NCBI GenBank assembly: GCA_963978905.1
Contig: OZ022256.1
Span: 14,305,863-14,369,862 of the forward strand
DNA: 64,000 bases
Reading direction: 5' to 3'
Origin: Trichostrongylus colubriformis
Lineage: Eukaryota > Nematoda > Chromadorea > Rhabditida > Trichostrongylidae
Below the pieces are notes generated by a model that worked only from the letters and a program-made list of their open reading frames with translations, was not told the origin of the DNA and searched no databases. Of the stretch, positions 13,682 through 26,896 are shown piece after piece. The position numbers and the translations under genes were made by a program. Numbering within the stretch: the first letter of the stretch is position 1; the number at the start of each line of letters is the position of its first letter.

Positions 13682-14060
13682 CAAAGGAACCGGGAGGGGG
13701 AGGAGTAAGGAGAAAGTGAGAACTGGGAATAAATGTTCTCTGAGACAAACCTTCCCTTTCAGAAGAGGTGATGCGCAGCAAAACTCGCATCGAAAAAACG
13801 CGGTTCGGAATCTTAATACGACCCCACGGCGTGTCCTTCTGCAGTTCATCAGCAGGGCGTATTGCCGTGGAGGGCGGGACATCGCTCGCGGCCAGCTGAT
13901 TTAGCCTTTCCGCTCGTCTGCAGTCTGCCTCCGGCTGGAGACGCAGAGGTGCGCGAAGGAGAACGGGAGTTTCCGGGTTCCTCGGCCTTTCGCCGTTTTA
14001 TTTCGTTCTTTCCCTACTGTTACACTGCTGATTACATTGTCGTTGGAAACGTTCAGGGAT
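13682..14060 (-). mobile_element. MITE family 2, reversed copy
   Basis: Reads as family 2 on the minus strand: AGTAGGGAAAGAACGAAAT, CTCTGCGTCTCCAGCCGG, CACCTCTTCTGAAAG, ending at AAAGGAACCGGGAGGGGG (13683). Its other end near 14060 is degraded. Confidence 0.78.
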
Positions 14061-16393
14061 TTCAAAGGAACCATGGATTGCAATGTTCCTACCCCTATCC
14101 CGTGTACATAGTTTGTTGCACTTTTTCATCACGGGCGTATACAATAATTTACGCGAAAAATTAAAATGTGGTTGAGATATATCTCCACTGTCTGGTGCAC
14201 ACGGGTGACGTGGGTGAAACCGCGAGGCCTGGAGATGGAAAGGAAACTAATATCAGTGACCTTCAAAGAATGAAAGGCCATCACCGCTTTTTCCCATAGC
14301 ACACGCTGCTTCGCCTACAAAACCCACGTGGACGACGATGTGTGAGGGGATGATGTCTACAGGATGTGAAGATCGATGGTTTGGAAATACATATGCTGAT
14401 GGCTGTATGGTGCCTACTATAGCGCTGCAGTTCTGAATCTTTCGTGGTGGGGGTTCATTCTGCCGTTCCATGGGGAAAGGTGGCCCAAACAGATCATAGG
14501 AACCACGGACCAAGGCTAAATTGCTGACCGGCTTTACAAGGCGTGATAGATTTGACGGAACAGGACGTGATAGATCCGATGGAACAGTTCGATAAGTGAA
14601 ACGAGTTTTCAGCTAATTGAAACGAGTCATTCAGAAGTTGGCAAACGGATGAACAGACAAAGAGTAAGGCTGCGTAGCCCCGTGCTACGCCATAGAGCAT
14701 CTGCAATGGGGTCGTGAAGCCTTCCGGAGGTCGGAATCAGCTGACCCTATTTGGCCGCCACATTGGCCCTTTGTGTAGGATATGGTTATGCTCAGTATGG
14801 ATAGGGGTGCTATCGCAATGGGGGATGGCATCTCACAAAAAGTTTCATCCCTGAGTAGCTCTAAGAATTTTTGTGGGGTCACTTTGTACATATAGGCGTA
14901 TACTTTTGCCCAAGCCCTTCAGAGGAGGAAGGAGAGGCTTCTTTCCGCTCATTGGCTCAGGTAAATAGTGTCCAATAGTGGGATGCCCACCCCCTAATTG
15001 CGATAGCACCTAAAAGAACAGAAGCTAAAGGGCAGATACGGTAGGAAGTGAAAAACGCCCACAGTGACTTCTTAGACCTATCAAAAAAAAAAGACGCTGA
15101 CACGATTCCGTAGAAATCTAGCCGCCCAGTTTAGTGCAAAGACCGTAAATTATTGTCGGCCTCCGTACGTCGCCGATGCGTATAATCGCGTTGTGAGATC
15201 AGCGGAACAGCGCGACGATACCGCGCACACACCCTTTTTTCAGGTGACCAGACGATTATCGGAATAAGTGAGTAGTCAAGGTAAAAAGTGTCCCCGGAAA
15301 ACCATTTGGACAGGCGAACATTGAAAGAAGCAACATCGATGTAGTCTGGGACAAGTCAGGTTTGAACTGAAGCGTTACCAGAGCACATGAACAGGTTGCC
15401 CGAAGGCCAATGACATGAATTTCCATCAGTCGGAAAGCTATCCAGTTCAGTGGGTGAGCAAAACATGTTGCTGTATGATAATCGGCCTACAGCAGGAGAT
15501 CAGCGAAAGAGGTGTCAGCCACGGCCGTCATAACTTGGTTTATATGCGGCAAATTGCCTAAACATCAGCTCAAATGGCAGCAGAACAAGCGTTCAATCGA
15601 TTTATTGATTGATCAGATGAATTGTCAGGTTGTTTTCGGAGGATACCTCGCAGTGAATTTGGAACAACTTGGAATAAAAATGAGAATGTGGGAGATGAGC
15701 GAAGAAAACGAAAACTGAGTCATACCTGGTGGATGTCGGCAACCTTTTGATAGAAAGGTCGAATGCTGGCCTATTGACATTACAATCGGTTGTAATTCTG
15801 AGTCAATAAATCACTTGTCAACCCAGGAAACGAGCGCGGGTTACACCAGTCTCCCGATATGATGGACAAACAATAAATAAACATAATGTGAACATGATGG
15901 AACATAATGGGGAGCCTCAAGGGAATTGAAAGACCATCCCCTCCAGCCATTGATGAGCTTATTCCTTCGATTCCGTTTTAGAATAGTGGACGCATTTGAT
16001 GGATATTTACCTAAGCAGTGACCTGATAATGCCAAAAATGCACCGGTGAGTGACTTTATCATCATGACCATAAATTTAGGAAGTCATAGAGGTACATCGT
16101 AATCCTATCAGCCGTTTGTCATTAGTGGAATCATGTGAGGTTTTTAGAAGCAGTAAATGCCCACTGTGTGGCTTACTATTGAGAATGCTTCGAAATATGC
16201 CGCCTATGGATGTCGCGCAGGAGGAGCCAATACGACGTCGCGAAGCATCACCGTTCGCGAAGCGAGACCGCATCGGCTCATCCTGTAATACACTCTATTG
16301 CCCATCATTTTTGTTTAATGGGATATTTTTTATTTGCTATCACTACATTGACTATTATTCAGTTCCATTTTGATTTTATTTGCAGGTGTGTTT
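14061..16393. other. No gene recognised
   Basis: An ATG-less open frame at 15076-15271 (NYCRPPYVADAYNRVVRSAE) is the only protein-like stretch. It lacks a good acceptor and resembles no family I know. Confidence 0.5.
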
Positions 16394-16784
16394 AAAGGCA
16401 CCGGGAGGGGTAATTCGGCAAATGGCTATGAAAGTAGAGGTGCTCAGCAATATCAGAGTAGAGAAAGAACGACATGAAAGAAGAATAGGAACCTCCCCCT
16501 TCCTTCTCGTCTTTCTGCATCACTAGTAGAGATAGAGCGCAGACAGCCAGAGGACGGATCAGCCGGCCGCGATCGTATTTCCGTCCCTCCCCATCACGGC
16601 GCGATTCGCCCGGCCGCAGGACCGCAGGACGACATGCCGTGATGCGGGGTCGTCAAAAGACCCTGAGCCGCGATTTTTCAATACGATTGTCGCCAAATAT
16701 GACCTCTTCTGGAGTAAAAGGTTCGTTTTCAAAGAACATGTAACACCCAGATCTCAGTTTTCCCTTACCCCCACTGCTGCCTTT
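16394..16784 (+). mobile_element. MITE family 2, copy
   Basis: About 390 bp. Starts AAAGGCACCGGGAGGGG and ends in CCCCCACTGCTGCCTTT (imperfect inverted ends). Internal marks are GAGGTGCTCAGCAATAT, AGAGAAAGAACG, CAGCCGGCCGCGATCG and ATGACCTCTTCTG. Collinear with 37359-37760. Confidence 0.88.
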
Positions 16785-19700
16785 GAGATCAACTCACAAC
16801 GCTGTGCTAACATTCTGACCGTAAAGAATCTTTTTTACTTCTTTTGACAGGCGCACTAGTGTGCATTAGCTATTAGATCTGCATAGAAGGAAAGTTTAGC
16901 AGGTCTGAGCCGGTCTGACGGACCGCGCTCGTAATCGTAGGCGCTAATCGGCAACTCTACGCGCTGTGCCATATCTACCCAGGCTGACCACACCCAATGT
17001 GCTAGGTTGACCACTGAACCTTGATCTCGTAAAGGTTTACAGCCACGGGTACCTTTTGAAGGGGACGGTGATGTAGAAAATGGAAAGTGATCATTGCTCG
17101 AAAACGCAGAATTACTGCCAGAATTAGTGTCCATGCTCCCTCTATGTATTCCTACAAACCTTATTGAAATTTTTCTATTTGTCATTGAAAATTGAGAAAT
17201 AATCAAGGAAATATAAAAACAGGTTTATGCTGAATTGATCAGCTCATAAATTGAAATCAAATCAATAAAAGCACTGGAGTGCGAGTTCGAGTCAACTCAG
17301 CACCTTTGTATAAACAAAAATTGAATCAGGAAAATCAATGACAGAGATTATACATAGTAAATAAACTCAAGAATGAACAACATTGATATACAGTTACCAG
17401 AAACATCTTCAGGGATCGGCAGATCTTTCGCGTGGAAATAGCGGTTACCGTAATGAGGCTAAAAAAGCGGTGCATAGAGAGAGTAGGCTGAGATATTGCG
17501 ATCGCCACCGATCAGTGGAGATGTCAAACGTTCCAAAATGAACTGTGATTTGTCTCAACTGTGGGCGATAGACAGTCACTGTGAGAGGTATCGACAGTGA
17601 AATGCGAGGAATTTGGAACATCAAACTGTCGAAATCGACGGCATGAAGAAAGAGAGACGAGCGGTGTTGAGATGGTGAATGAGAGACGAATGCGATGAAA
17701 GGTCAGGGTGGGGAAGTTTCATGATGTAAATACACTTCCCCTCCAAGCACAATGCACGGGTCAACGAAACGTGGCCGCCTTTTTTCACTCGGACAACCAA
17801 CCATGCACTCGTCGTCGTACGAAAACCGGTCATTTCAGCTGAATGAAGTGAACTGTGTGCTATGAGGAGGAACGTGTACACGCAGACGTTTCCGCTTCAT
17901 TTACTAGCCGGATTCAGCCGTGTTTCAGACCGTTCCCCTACATTTTGGATTCCCAACAGAACTGCAGTGACATGGGTCCGAAAAACCATTTTACCAGGAT
18001 CTTGCAATAAAAGTGAATTTGGTGGATTTTTCTGAGCATCCAAGATTGTTACAATATTTATTTAGGCTAAATTTTCGGAAACGCCTTCTTCAGCACCTGT
18101 GAAGCTGAAACATATCGGTGAAAGAGAACGTTGATCACAATTTTTCAAATTATAGGAGGAAGTTAAGGATCTAATGAGTTCTCAGTGATATAGTGAAAAA
18201 CCCACTGACCTTACAGAAAACTCTGAAGCTCAGCGAAAAATCTATCAGTTCTTCTGCAAAGCCGAAATTTACAAAAAGTCGCATATGAAGAGTGAATATC
18301 CTAATTCAGGACATTCGGAGTCGTATACGGCTACTGGAGACTTGCCATGTCTCGTGCAATAAATGCAAATGTGGCGTAAAGAGGTCTTTTGAAAACTTCG
18401 CTTTGCATACAATTCTAGGGGCATGGGGCTTTTGAATGGTGTGCTCCTATGGATGAAGTGACCCTTAGTAGGAAAGATTCGTAAAGAAGGCCGGTAACTT
18501 CACAAAAAGTCATAACATGTGGATTTTCCACCAAGAACTGTTGTCGGAGTTCTAAAGTGGAAACTAAAACAGCTATAATTTTCTGTTACTGAATTTCCTG
18601 TCGGAAAAAAAACGCAATTTCTTCTGATTTTGACATTGGGGTGGGGGGGGGGGGGGCTTTTACGATTTCCAAGAATTTTGGTGTCAGCAAAATCTTGCAT
18701 GATGGCTGTACTTTTTGGATTATGAGATAGATACCTAACTTTGAGAGATAATTGTCTATATAGATACAGCGATCACGCCCTGCATGAGTCATCAGTGAGA
18801 GTCACAGAAGGTTGCAAAAGGCCTGAAAGCGGAGACACGACTGACATTCAGCCCAGCGAACATATTTTTCTAATCGAACCCTTCGAATCATCTAACGGAA
18901 GGACAGGTGATATAATGACACGCGACAGTCAGATAAACGACTTGCCGTATTGGACAGTACATCCTTGGGTAACTATCCAGGTTGCACCTTCTTTATGACG
19001 CTACTATATGTACGCCCACATCACGCTGATCCGGCTCGAACTCACGCTGGTCACGCCCACACGAGGTTCTTAATGGTCAGCTAAGCTGAACAGGCGTGGT
19101 TAGCGTGGAGTGGGTAGGGCCGTAATGGCACATCGCATCGTGACCATGCAGTAGGATGCAACATATACAGTTGTCCATGAATCTACAGTTTTAGTGAGGA
19201 AAACTGACTAATATGGTTAACGCAAAGTGTATCGCTGAAGTCCATCTGTAGCGAAATGAGCAACTATCATCATTCCCTTCTATCCTGACAAAATTTGATG
19301 GTTTCACTGTTCAATTAAGCACAAAACACATATGAATGGGCAGATATCAAATACACCGTTGGCAGTATGAACGACCCAATAATAATTTCCGAAGTATCCA
19401 GAAAAGAACAATAAATGAAAGGTAAGAGCAGTACCAGGAGCTTTTCATATATGTCACTTACTTCGAGTGAACTTACAGCAGTTTTCGAAGTACGAAAAGA
19501 CTGAAAAGCTCAACTGATTTTTCAGCTGATACAAATGGTGAGTGGGTGAGTGAGGCGATTATGAGACATGAACGTATGCAAGGATTGACGTCGGCCGTTA
19601 AAATAGCGGCAGAGGGACGGCCGGCGACAAATCGTCCACGAAACATGCCGCTAACCGGTTAGTCGGTGCGCATCATTTCAACTCAATATACTCCACCCAT

Positions 19701-20263
19701 GTGAATACCACCAGTAAGAACCACATTCACCATCACTGGCCCAGATCCGGTATCGTGGACACATACAGCACGAGTGGATAGAAGTAACTACTATATTACA
19801 GCTGAGTAGAGCGCTACAGCGCTACCGTCCAATGATACTTTTTGAGATGCGACTTCAATTCACAATCCTCGTGACACTTCTTTCAATGCCGACAGTGACT
19901 TGCGAAGGTCAACTAATGAACAAATTGGTGCACTTATCCATTCAGGAAGTCTGATAACAACCCAACTTTAAAGAGGGTGGGAGGCTTCGGAGTCTCGTAT
20001 GGGGCTCTACTTCGAGGACCTTACGTGGCGATGTCATTGCCACTTCCACTTATGCCTCATAAAAAATACAACTGATAATGAAAAAACCAAAAAAATTCTG
20101 AAATTCTGTAGTCGCCAATATACATGAAATGAGTTTATGAATGACCTTCTCACTGTTCTTCTATGAGCACATCAAAGAAAAATTCTAGGCTTATCGAGGA
20201 GGAACTAGCTGTAAAGGGACGAGCCGAGAACACCCTAAAACAGCTTACTACCGATGAAACTAT
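16785..20263. other. No gene recognised
   Basis: Holds a poly-G tract and scattered short ORFs. At 19522 a TTTTTCAG is followed by a short frame (MRHERMQGLTSAVKIAAEG at 19561), too short to call. Confidence 0.55.
18638..18657 (+). repeat. Poly-G tract
   Basis: Four G, one T and then a run of 14 G. Other homopolymer G/C runs are at 25999-26007, 53816-53827 and 61529-61542. Assembly length may be unreliable there. Confidence 0.8.
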
Positions 20264-21596
20264 CAACAGTGCTATTAAGTGGTTTTGCGACGCGTTCAGG
20301 ACAGATGTGATGTCGTGAGAGTTGACGCGCACTCCCACTATCATGGTGCCGTGATCAAATCCCGCATCAATGCCCGCCGAAGCCAGCCAAGCTTTCCACT
20401 TCTCCGGAGTACTAGGTGAATTGGAACCAAATTTGTCTGCGAGGATTAAAGCCTTGTACATCGGTGCCTCCCGGGTGGGGGTCGACTGGTCGAATTTTCG
20501 CTTCACGGCGTCGCACTCGCGGCGCCGTCAGTACGAGTCGTTTGGAATGCCGCTCGAGGCGCAATGGGCTGGTACTGTAAAGGACCCTTGAAGATTGCAA
20601 CTATTTTTAGCATATGTTGTGATTTAGAATTTTCTAAGACTAAGAGCTCTTCATCGTCCTTCGAAGCTAATAGAGGCATAGCTATCACTGCTTCTATGTA
20701 TTGTACTTGGGGTTGTTGTTGATTGTTGTTTTATCTTGATAGGTTTCGTCAACGGTTAGTGCTCCTGGAGAAACTTTTATGGATCACTTACTGCAGAATG
20801 AGAGAGTACAATACTATTTGGATTACGTTTAGTATTTCAGTTCTGGGAATACCCGCCCGCGCTACAAGTAGTGCAATCTTTGAAGGTCCCTTACGGTGCC
20901 AACCCATTGCGTCTTTAGAGTAATTCCAAATGACTCGCACTTGGTGCGCAGTTCGCCGCGGGCGGTCGCGCAAAAATTCGACCAATCGACCCCCACCCTG
21001 CCTCCGCAAGCCACTGTATCGTATTCATCTGCCACTGAAGTTGCACATTCTAAAACTGTTCTAGAGCGTGTGGCGCATCTTTATCAGGGAATGATCATGC
21101 CAAAAACTTTATCTAAACTATTCAATCTTTTTTATTAACGTTCGTTTAATATTATGTTGTCAACAGTGATAGCTATGCCTTTATTAGCTTCGAAGGACGA
21201 TGAAAAGATCATATTGCGTCTTAGAAAATTCTAAATCACAACATATGCTAAAAATAGTTGCAATCTTCAAGGGTCCTTTATAGCACCAGCCCATTGCGCC
21301 TCAAGCGGAATTCCAAACGACTCGTACTGACGGCGCCGCCAGTGCGACGCCGTGACGCGAAAATTCGACCAGTCGACCCCCATCCGTGGGGGCAACCGAT
21401 GTAAAAGGCTTTTATCCTCGCAGAAAAATTTGCTTCCAATTCACCTACTCCGGAGAGGTGGAAGGCTTGGCTGGCCTCGACGGTATTGATGCGGGATTTG
21501 ATCACGGCACCATGATAGTGGTAGTGCCCGTCACCTCTCACGACATCACATCTGCTCTGAACGCGCTACAAAACCACTTAATAGCACTGTTGATTC
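20264..21596. repeat. Large inverted repeat of the dispersed family 4
   Basis: Arms at 20264-20692 and 21167-21596 are inverted copies of each other (for example ATCAACAGTGCTATTAAG and GATTTGATCACGGCACCATG at matching places). The 470-bp spacer holds a third, shorter copy (20870-21000) in the right-arm orientation. On the minus strand the left arm has an 80-codon open frame (MYKALILADKFGSNSPSTPE, KWKAWLASAGIDAGFDHGTM). Confidence 0.85.
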
Positions 21597-23656
21597 GTTC
21601 GTTTAATATTATTATGTGATATTACGTTTAATATATTATGAGCTAGGTCATGACTTTGGCTACCTGGCGTAATTAACAGGAAAGGCACTGTTGGCAGGAT
21701 TCATACGTACATATGTTGTTCAGAGTTGGGATTGAAGCTCACTCGTTCCTCGCTATCAACAGCCTTTTTCCGGTGTATTGAAGTGTGCCCCTTCCTAAGA
21801 AATGAAGGCGTATAGTGAACCTTCCAAAAGGACCAATCGTATTGACGCTGTCTCTTTCCTCGATAGATCGGATATAACAAATCGCAAGTCTGAGAAGTAC
21901 AGAAAGGAAACATAGCCTAGGGATCATGTCATTTACTATAAGGTTGGTGCATAACTAGTGCGGCTTTTTATTGTTCCTTTTTCCATAGTGGAAATTGACA
22001 TTTTGACGAGTAAAAAATGGAAGGCAGTCCCTGCTTGCGATGAAGAAACGCTCCCAACAACCACTTAAACACATTCTTGCTAAATTTTATTATTGTTTTT
22101 GCTAAATAAAATTGCTGAAAAGAGCCGCTTTAACTAAGAACTAACTTAATAGTTAGCCTCTTTGTTATCCTAACCATAGTCATTCATTAAGAGTATATGT
22201 GCATCAGCTGAATTTATGGTAAAAATCGTAGAAACTTATAAGTATTCTCAGGAATTAGAAAATGACCACCAGCAAGAAATTCTACAGCCTACCGTTTGAT
22301 GTTGATCTGTAACGTCGACATGAGAACGCACCGAACAAGAAACAACAGAACAAAGCGTTCACTGATGAAACTCATTCATCTTGAAATGTCCGAAGCACAA
22401 GAGTCATTCCTATTGTGTAACATCAAACATTGAATGACATTTCTTCTACGTAGAAACAGATTTCATAATATCAAAAACGCCAATTAATTTGCATATATTA
22501 ACATAGTGTACGCAAACCCGTCATTTGTACGGTGCGCCATTGATTGGGCACGCGTGATACAAAGCGACGTACGTATTCGTTATTAAATTTGTCGAGAGGT
22601 GCACCAAGGTGCGCCGAAAAAGGTCGTGATAGCAATGGTGTTGCACCAATGTGCTGTGTAGTGCAGTGGTGTGATAGGCAGTCGCACCATAGGTAATGGA
22701 AACGGTCATTGATGAAAACACAGTTGTACGCCTGAGTTTGCAGGCGAAGCGAGCCACTCAATCACTCATTATTATCAATATGTTCATTAGAAACCTTATT
22801 CTCCTTTTTCCATAGTCAGATCAACTATTTTTTAAGCACAATTATTCTGGAAGGGGGACTGTATATGCGTCAGTGAGAGATGGCAGAGTCAGGAATATGA
22901 GAGGGAGAAGTGGCACTGCATAGAAAAGGTGCAGAAGTTGAATACAAGCGACGGGTATAATATTTGGTAGGGAGGGGGCAGGGATGGTGGCGGTGGAAGG
23001 TGTGTAAAGGGTTCTAGCCAGTCCAACAGGTATAAATGCAGGATTTAAAGGACGATCGTATCGCTACCACTTTCCTAGACACGATACTCACTGTCGAGTC
23101 GCCAAGGTATTATAGACGCGAAAGTGTAACGCACATACACATACATACAGTAGTGCTGTAATTAAATATCAAAGTGTGCCACAGGCATGGAGGAATGAGG
23201 GTGATTGTCACTGCCTGCTTTCTGCTCCACCTCAGACAGTGTGAAACGATTACTTCCTCCATGCAGTTCAAGGGGGTATATACCGTTACGTCTAAGAATC
23301 ACGTTGCAGCGTCGCACTAGTGGCGCCGTCAGTACGGCTCGCCGCAGTCGGCTGAAATTCCGCTCAGAATACATTGGGCTGGTACTGTGAAGTATCTGAT
23401 TCAAAGATTGCAGGTTCTAACTTCAGAAGTTCGCTTATGTTGTTGTTGTTGCTGCTGTTTCGAAAGATAAAACTGCAAACTACTCGCACTCGCTGCGCTG
23501 CTCGCCCCAGGCCGCCGCGCCATTTTTAGACCTAACGTTTCACACCCAGCTCATGGGACACGCTATGTGGAAATGAACTTCGCGTTATAGAAAATTGCAT
23601 TCACACATGTTGCCTACAAAAGCACCGTTTTCCTGCGCTTATTTCGCTCGAAGTTC
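21597..23656. other. No gene; mariner-end relic and family 4 fragment
   Basis: Besides the relic at 21939-21980, 23265-23400 carries a divergent piece of family 4 (GGCGCCGTCAGTACGGCTCG; TTGGGCTGGTACTGTGAAG). Confidence 0.5.
21939..21980 (+). mobile_element. Solo mariner-like terminal repeat relic
   Basis: AAGGTTGGTGCATAACTAGTG followed (after one base) by GGCTTTTTATTG resembles the terminal repeat of a different mariner subfamily (AGGTTGGTGCAAAAGTAAT type). No matching opposite end or transposase was seen nearby. Confidence 0.45.
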
Positions 23657-23900
23657 AAAGACACCAAGCGGGGTAATTCTGGCGGATTGTGGAATAATCA
23701 AGTAATATGAAAGTCGAGGTGGAAATGTAATTGTAAGAATTGTAATTGTAAAGTAAGAACGAAGCAGAGCGGTAAAAAAAGAAACCTCAAATCTCCTTTC
23801 TCACTCCGCTTTCGTTCCTTCTTCACCACTGATCGGTGGGAATGGATGCAGATGAGTGAGGGGCTAATTCAGCCAGTCGCCCGCCCTCGCATTATTCGCC
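23657..23900 (+). mobile_element. MITE family 2, truncated copy
   Basis: Starts AAAGACACCAAGCGGGGTAA, then ATGAAAGTCGAGGTGG, an AGAACGAAGCAGAGCGG stretch and CTAATTCAGCCAGTCGCCCG. The right part is missing or too diverged to see. Confidence 0.65.
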
Positions 23901-24014
23901 CAGCGGACGCGAGGCAGTGTTTGGGATTGCAATAAAGACGACGAGTAGCGCATTCCCAGTGAAAGTTTTGCCACAGATCCTTTGCACTGAACTGCAATAT
24001 TCGTGCACAAGGTA

Positions 24015-24515
24015 GAGTAGCGCTCAAAAGTATTCGACCAAACACTTTCTGTTATAACTTTTTTTCTACTTGAGCAACTTTGACAAAATTTTAATATGCG
24101 GTGCCTGAACCTATTGTCAACATTTCCTTCCACTTGAGTGCCGCTTGACTCTTTTCATGGTTTTTTACAAGAATTCACTACAAAACCACCGGAGAAAAGA
24201 AAAAGGCTTGGTCGAGAAAAACGGCTTTCTTTACAAAAACAAAACGAGCAAGCCTCAGAGAACATTAATATTTTGTAGGAAGACCACGACTTTTTATGAC
24301 AGCGGCACAGCGGGACGGCATAGGGATGGCACTCCAAAAACGAAAAATTGTATTTAACCACGTAACTTACACCGTTGAGCGCCAAAATTGTATATTTAGT
24401 ATACAGTGTCTCCAAGTACAATATACTAAAATTTCTCTTAGATCGGTCCAGTCAAAAAAGTTACAAGTGAAAACCCAGGTGAAAAACCATTTGGCCGTAC
24501 TTTTGAGCGCTACTG
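24015..24515. mobile_element. Tc1/mariner-type MITE family 3, copy A
   Basis: 501 bp flanked by TA. Inverted ends GAGTAGCGCTCAAAAG and CTTTTGAGCGCTACTG. It shares its whole length with 55075-55579 (for example GACAGCGGCACAGCGGGACG). Non-coding, so it must have been mobilised in trans. Confidence 0.92.
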
Positions 24516-26399
24516 TATATGTTCTGGCAGTTCTCATTCCTCGTCACCCCTGGCGGTGCCTGAATTATCGATGGCTTCAGGATGAACTCACGACCGTGGA
24601 GAAGTTCAGATAGATTGAAGTGACCACAATTCAAGCGGAGCCACATCATCAGGTAATCCGACAGAAAGGGCGAAGCCTGACTAAGACAAATATTTCTTGG
24701 GAGCTATTTTTCACCTTTGTTGAAGTGCTAAATGATTGACATTTGTTACCATTGGTCCATGACCTTTTAATGCTGAACGATTTACGAGACAGATGTAAAA
24801 CGAGCAGACAACAGAATGCAGAAAAAGGAGTTGATAACCGGGAGAGAAATCGTGTCGACTGATACGATAAAGAGAGGGGCAGTGTTAACCTTGAAATGCA
24901 CTTGACTTGAAGGAATGTTGATGTGATTGAAGACCTTAATATGATCATTATCATAAATATCTGCTCTACAAAAAATTAGGGACTTTTTCCTCGACAGAAG
25001 ATCCTTCAATAATTGCTTAGGCCCCTTTTCTCTGTAGAAAATCGATCAGAATAATCTCATTCGCTCAGACTTTTCCGGAAAATCAAAGCTATCAGCATGA
25101 CGAAAGGAGTTAAAAAGAGTGTGCGGTGAAGATAGGTGGCTGCTAAACGTCAAATGACCCACTCGCATGACCCGTGAAATTGAATTTCATCAACCACCAA
25201 TCGCACTATCCGTGCGAAGTAGGTTACTTGGCCAGCAAAAACTTGTCTTTGAGGATAAGAGTTCAGACTAAAGAAATGCATGACACAATATTTGCGCAAA
25301 TCCCCATTTCAAACACATGCAAATGGGATATGATTGTGAATTATCCATAGTTTTCGACTTTTCTCCTGTCATTCCGCTGGTTCAGCGGGATTACTGAATA
25401 CAGAGATGCTGAAACTAAGATCGGGCAGAGGTTGAGTGAATTTCGGCATCGGAAACCGAAAAGGCAAGTAGACAATCACATAATCCCTTAACTGCAATTG
25501 AGAGAAGTGCTTAGGGAAGCTTGAAAACAGTGGTTGTAAATATTTGGGTGGTCAGAAAGCCCAATAAGAGTCACAAGGGGGCAAAATTTGCTTGTAACAT
25601 CTTATGGCGAGGTATTTTGCCATCTGCACGGCCGTTGCTAAGCTAGCATCGACCACCCTGGCTCGCTGGTAGTGTTCCGGATCTGCAATATGGGGTTCGT
25701 GGGTTTGCTCCACTCAGGTGCGGATTTCTATTGCATTTCGTGTTACTTTGTCAGGAGGTGCTTTTCTTTCATTTCTGAACGTTTCCTTGTACTGGTACCT
25801 GTAGCACCCATCATTTACTTTGCCACTTTATTTATAACTACTAACATTACCCACAAGGGAAGGATGTCAGGTTAAAGTTTATAAAAGGTAAAATTGAGAT
25901 AACTCAAATTAAAGATACGTAGTTGACAGACTATTAAAAGTAGAGGATCACGTATATTCATAATAAGTAAATGAAGGAAATCGCAGCGCTAATTTGGGGG
26001 GGGGGCGCACTCCATTGAGCTTGACGTCCGGCGCTATTTTTGTCTAGGTTTTTAGCCTAAGCCTTAGTTTGGGAAGGTTTTCCTACTCTTAACGTAATGT
26101 TCTGGCAAAAATACACTCCAATACACAAATTGATGATTGTGGTACGGTTTCCAGTAAGGGACGGCAGCGCGACAATAAGCGCCTCCCAACCACAGTGGAA
26201 CCGAAGCAACAATAACGACTAGTAAATGAATTAAAGGCACTGGGATGGGTAGGGAGAAAAAAGAAATGGGAAGAAATATTCGTTTCAAAGCGTATGTTCG
26301 GTAGCGAAACTCCGGCTGAAAAGCGCGACGTTGTAGTCTGTGTTCGTATTCCCCGCGCATCACTGCGAAAAGCACACATCACCTTCCCGAGTTGTTCGC
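24516..26399. other. No gene recognised
   Basis: 26229-26245 has AAAGGCACTGGGATGGG, possibly another end of MITE family 2. Otherwise nothing identified. Confidence 0.5.
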
Positions 26400-26620
26400 C
26401 GTAAGGGATGACATTTGCTGTCTCGTAGAGTGTCAGATGATGTGAAACAAGAAATACAGGTAATAGCGATAAACAAGTGAAACAATGAAAGCAAGAATAA
26501 GCGAAAGAGTAAGATAAATGTGTTTATGACTAAAAAACCAATGAATTCACACTCGACGTAATGACATGGCATCGTATGTGCGTGGCGGCATCCGAACAAA
26601 CCACAGTACCTCAGCCCAAC
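26400..26620 (+). repeat. Dispersed repeat pair, copy B
   Basis: Contains GTGAAACAATGAAAGCAAG, AATAAGCGAAAGAGTAAG and CCAATGAATTCACACTCG, collinear with 3040-3260. Confidence 0.55.
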
Positions 26621-26896
26621 ATTACCGTAGGCCAATTTTGTCTTCTCCCGGTGTTTTTCTAATAATTGGAATTTTAGTGTGCGACTGTTCCAAAAAACCT
26701 GTTGATATGAATAATCAGCTCAATAGGGCTAGTTCTGAATAAATATAAATTTATATAACGACAGTTATTTAGTGAAGTTTTCAAATTTTTAGCTCACAGA
26801 TGACAGCATACATTATCTTTACGTATGTACGCATACAGGTAGTGCCAAAATAGAGTAATTTTTTCTCCTCCACTTTCAACACTAGTCGAATTTCAG

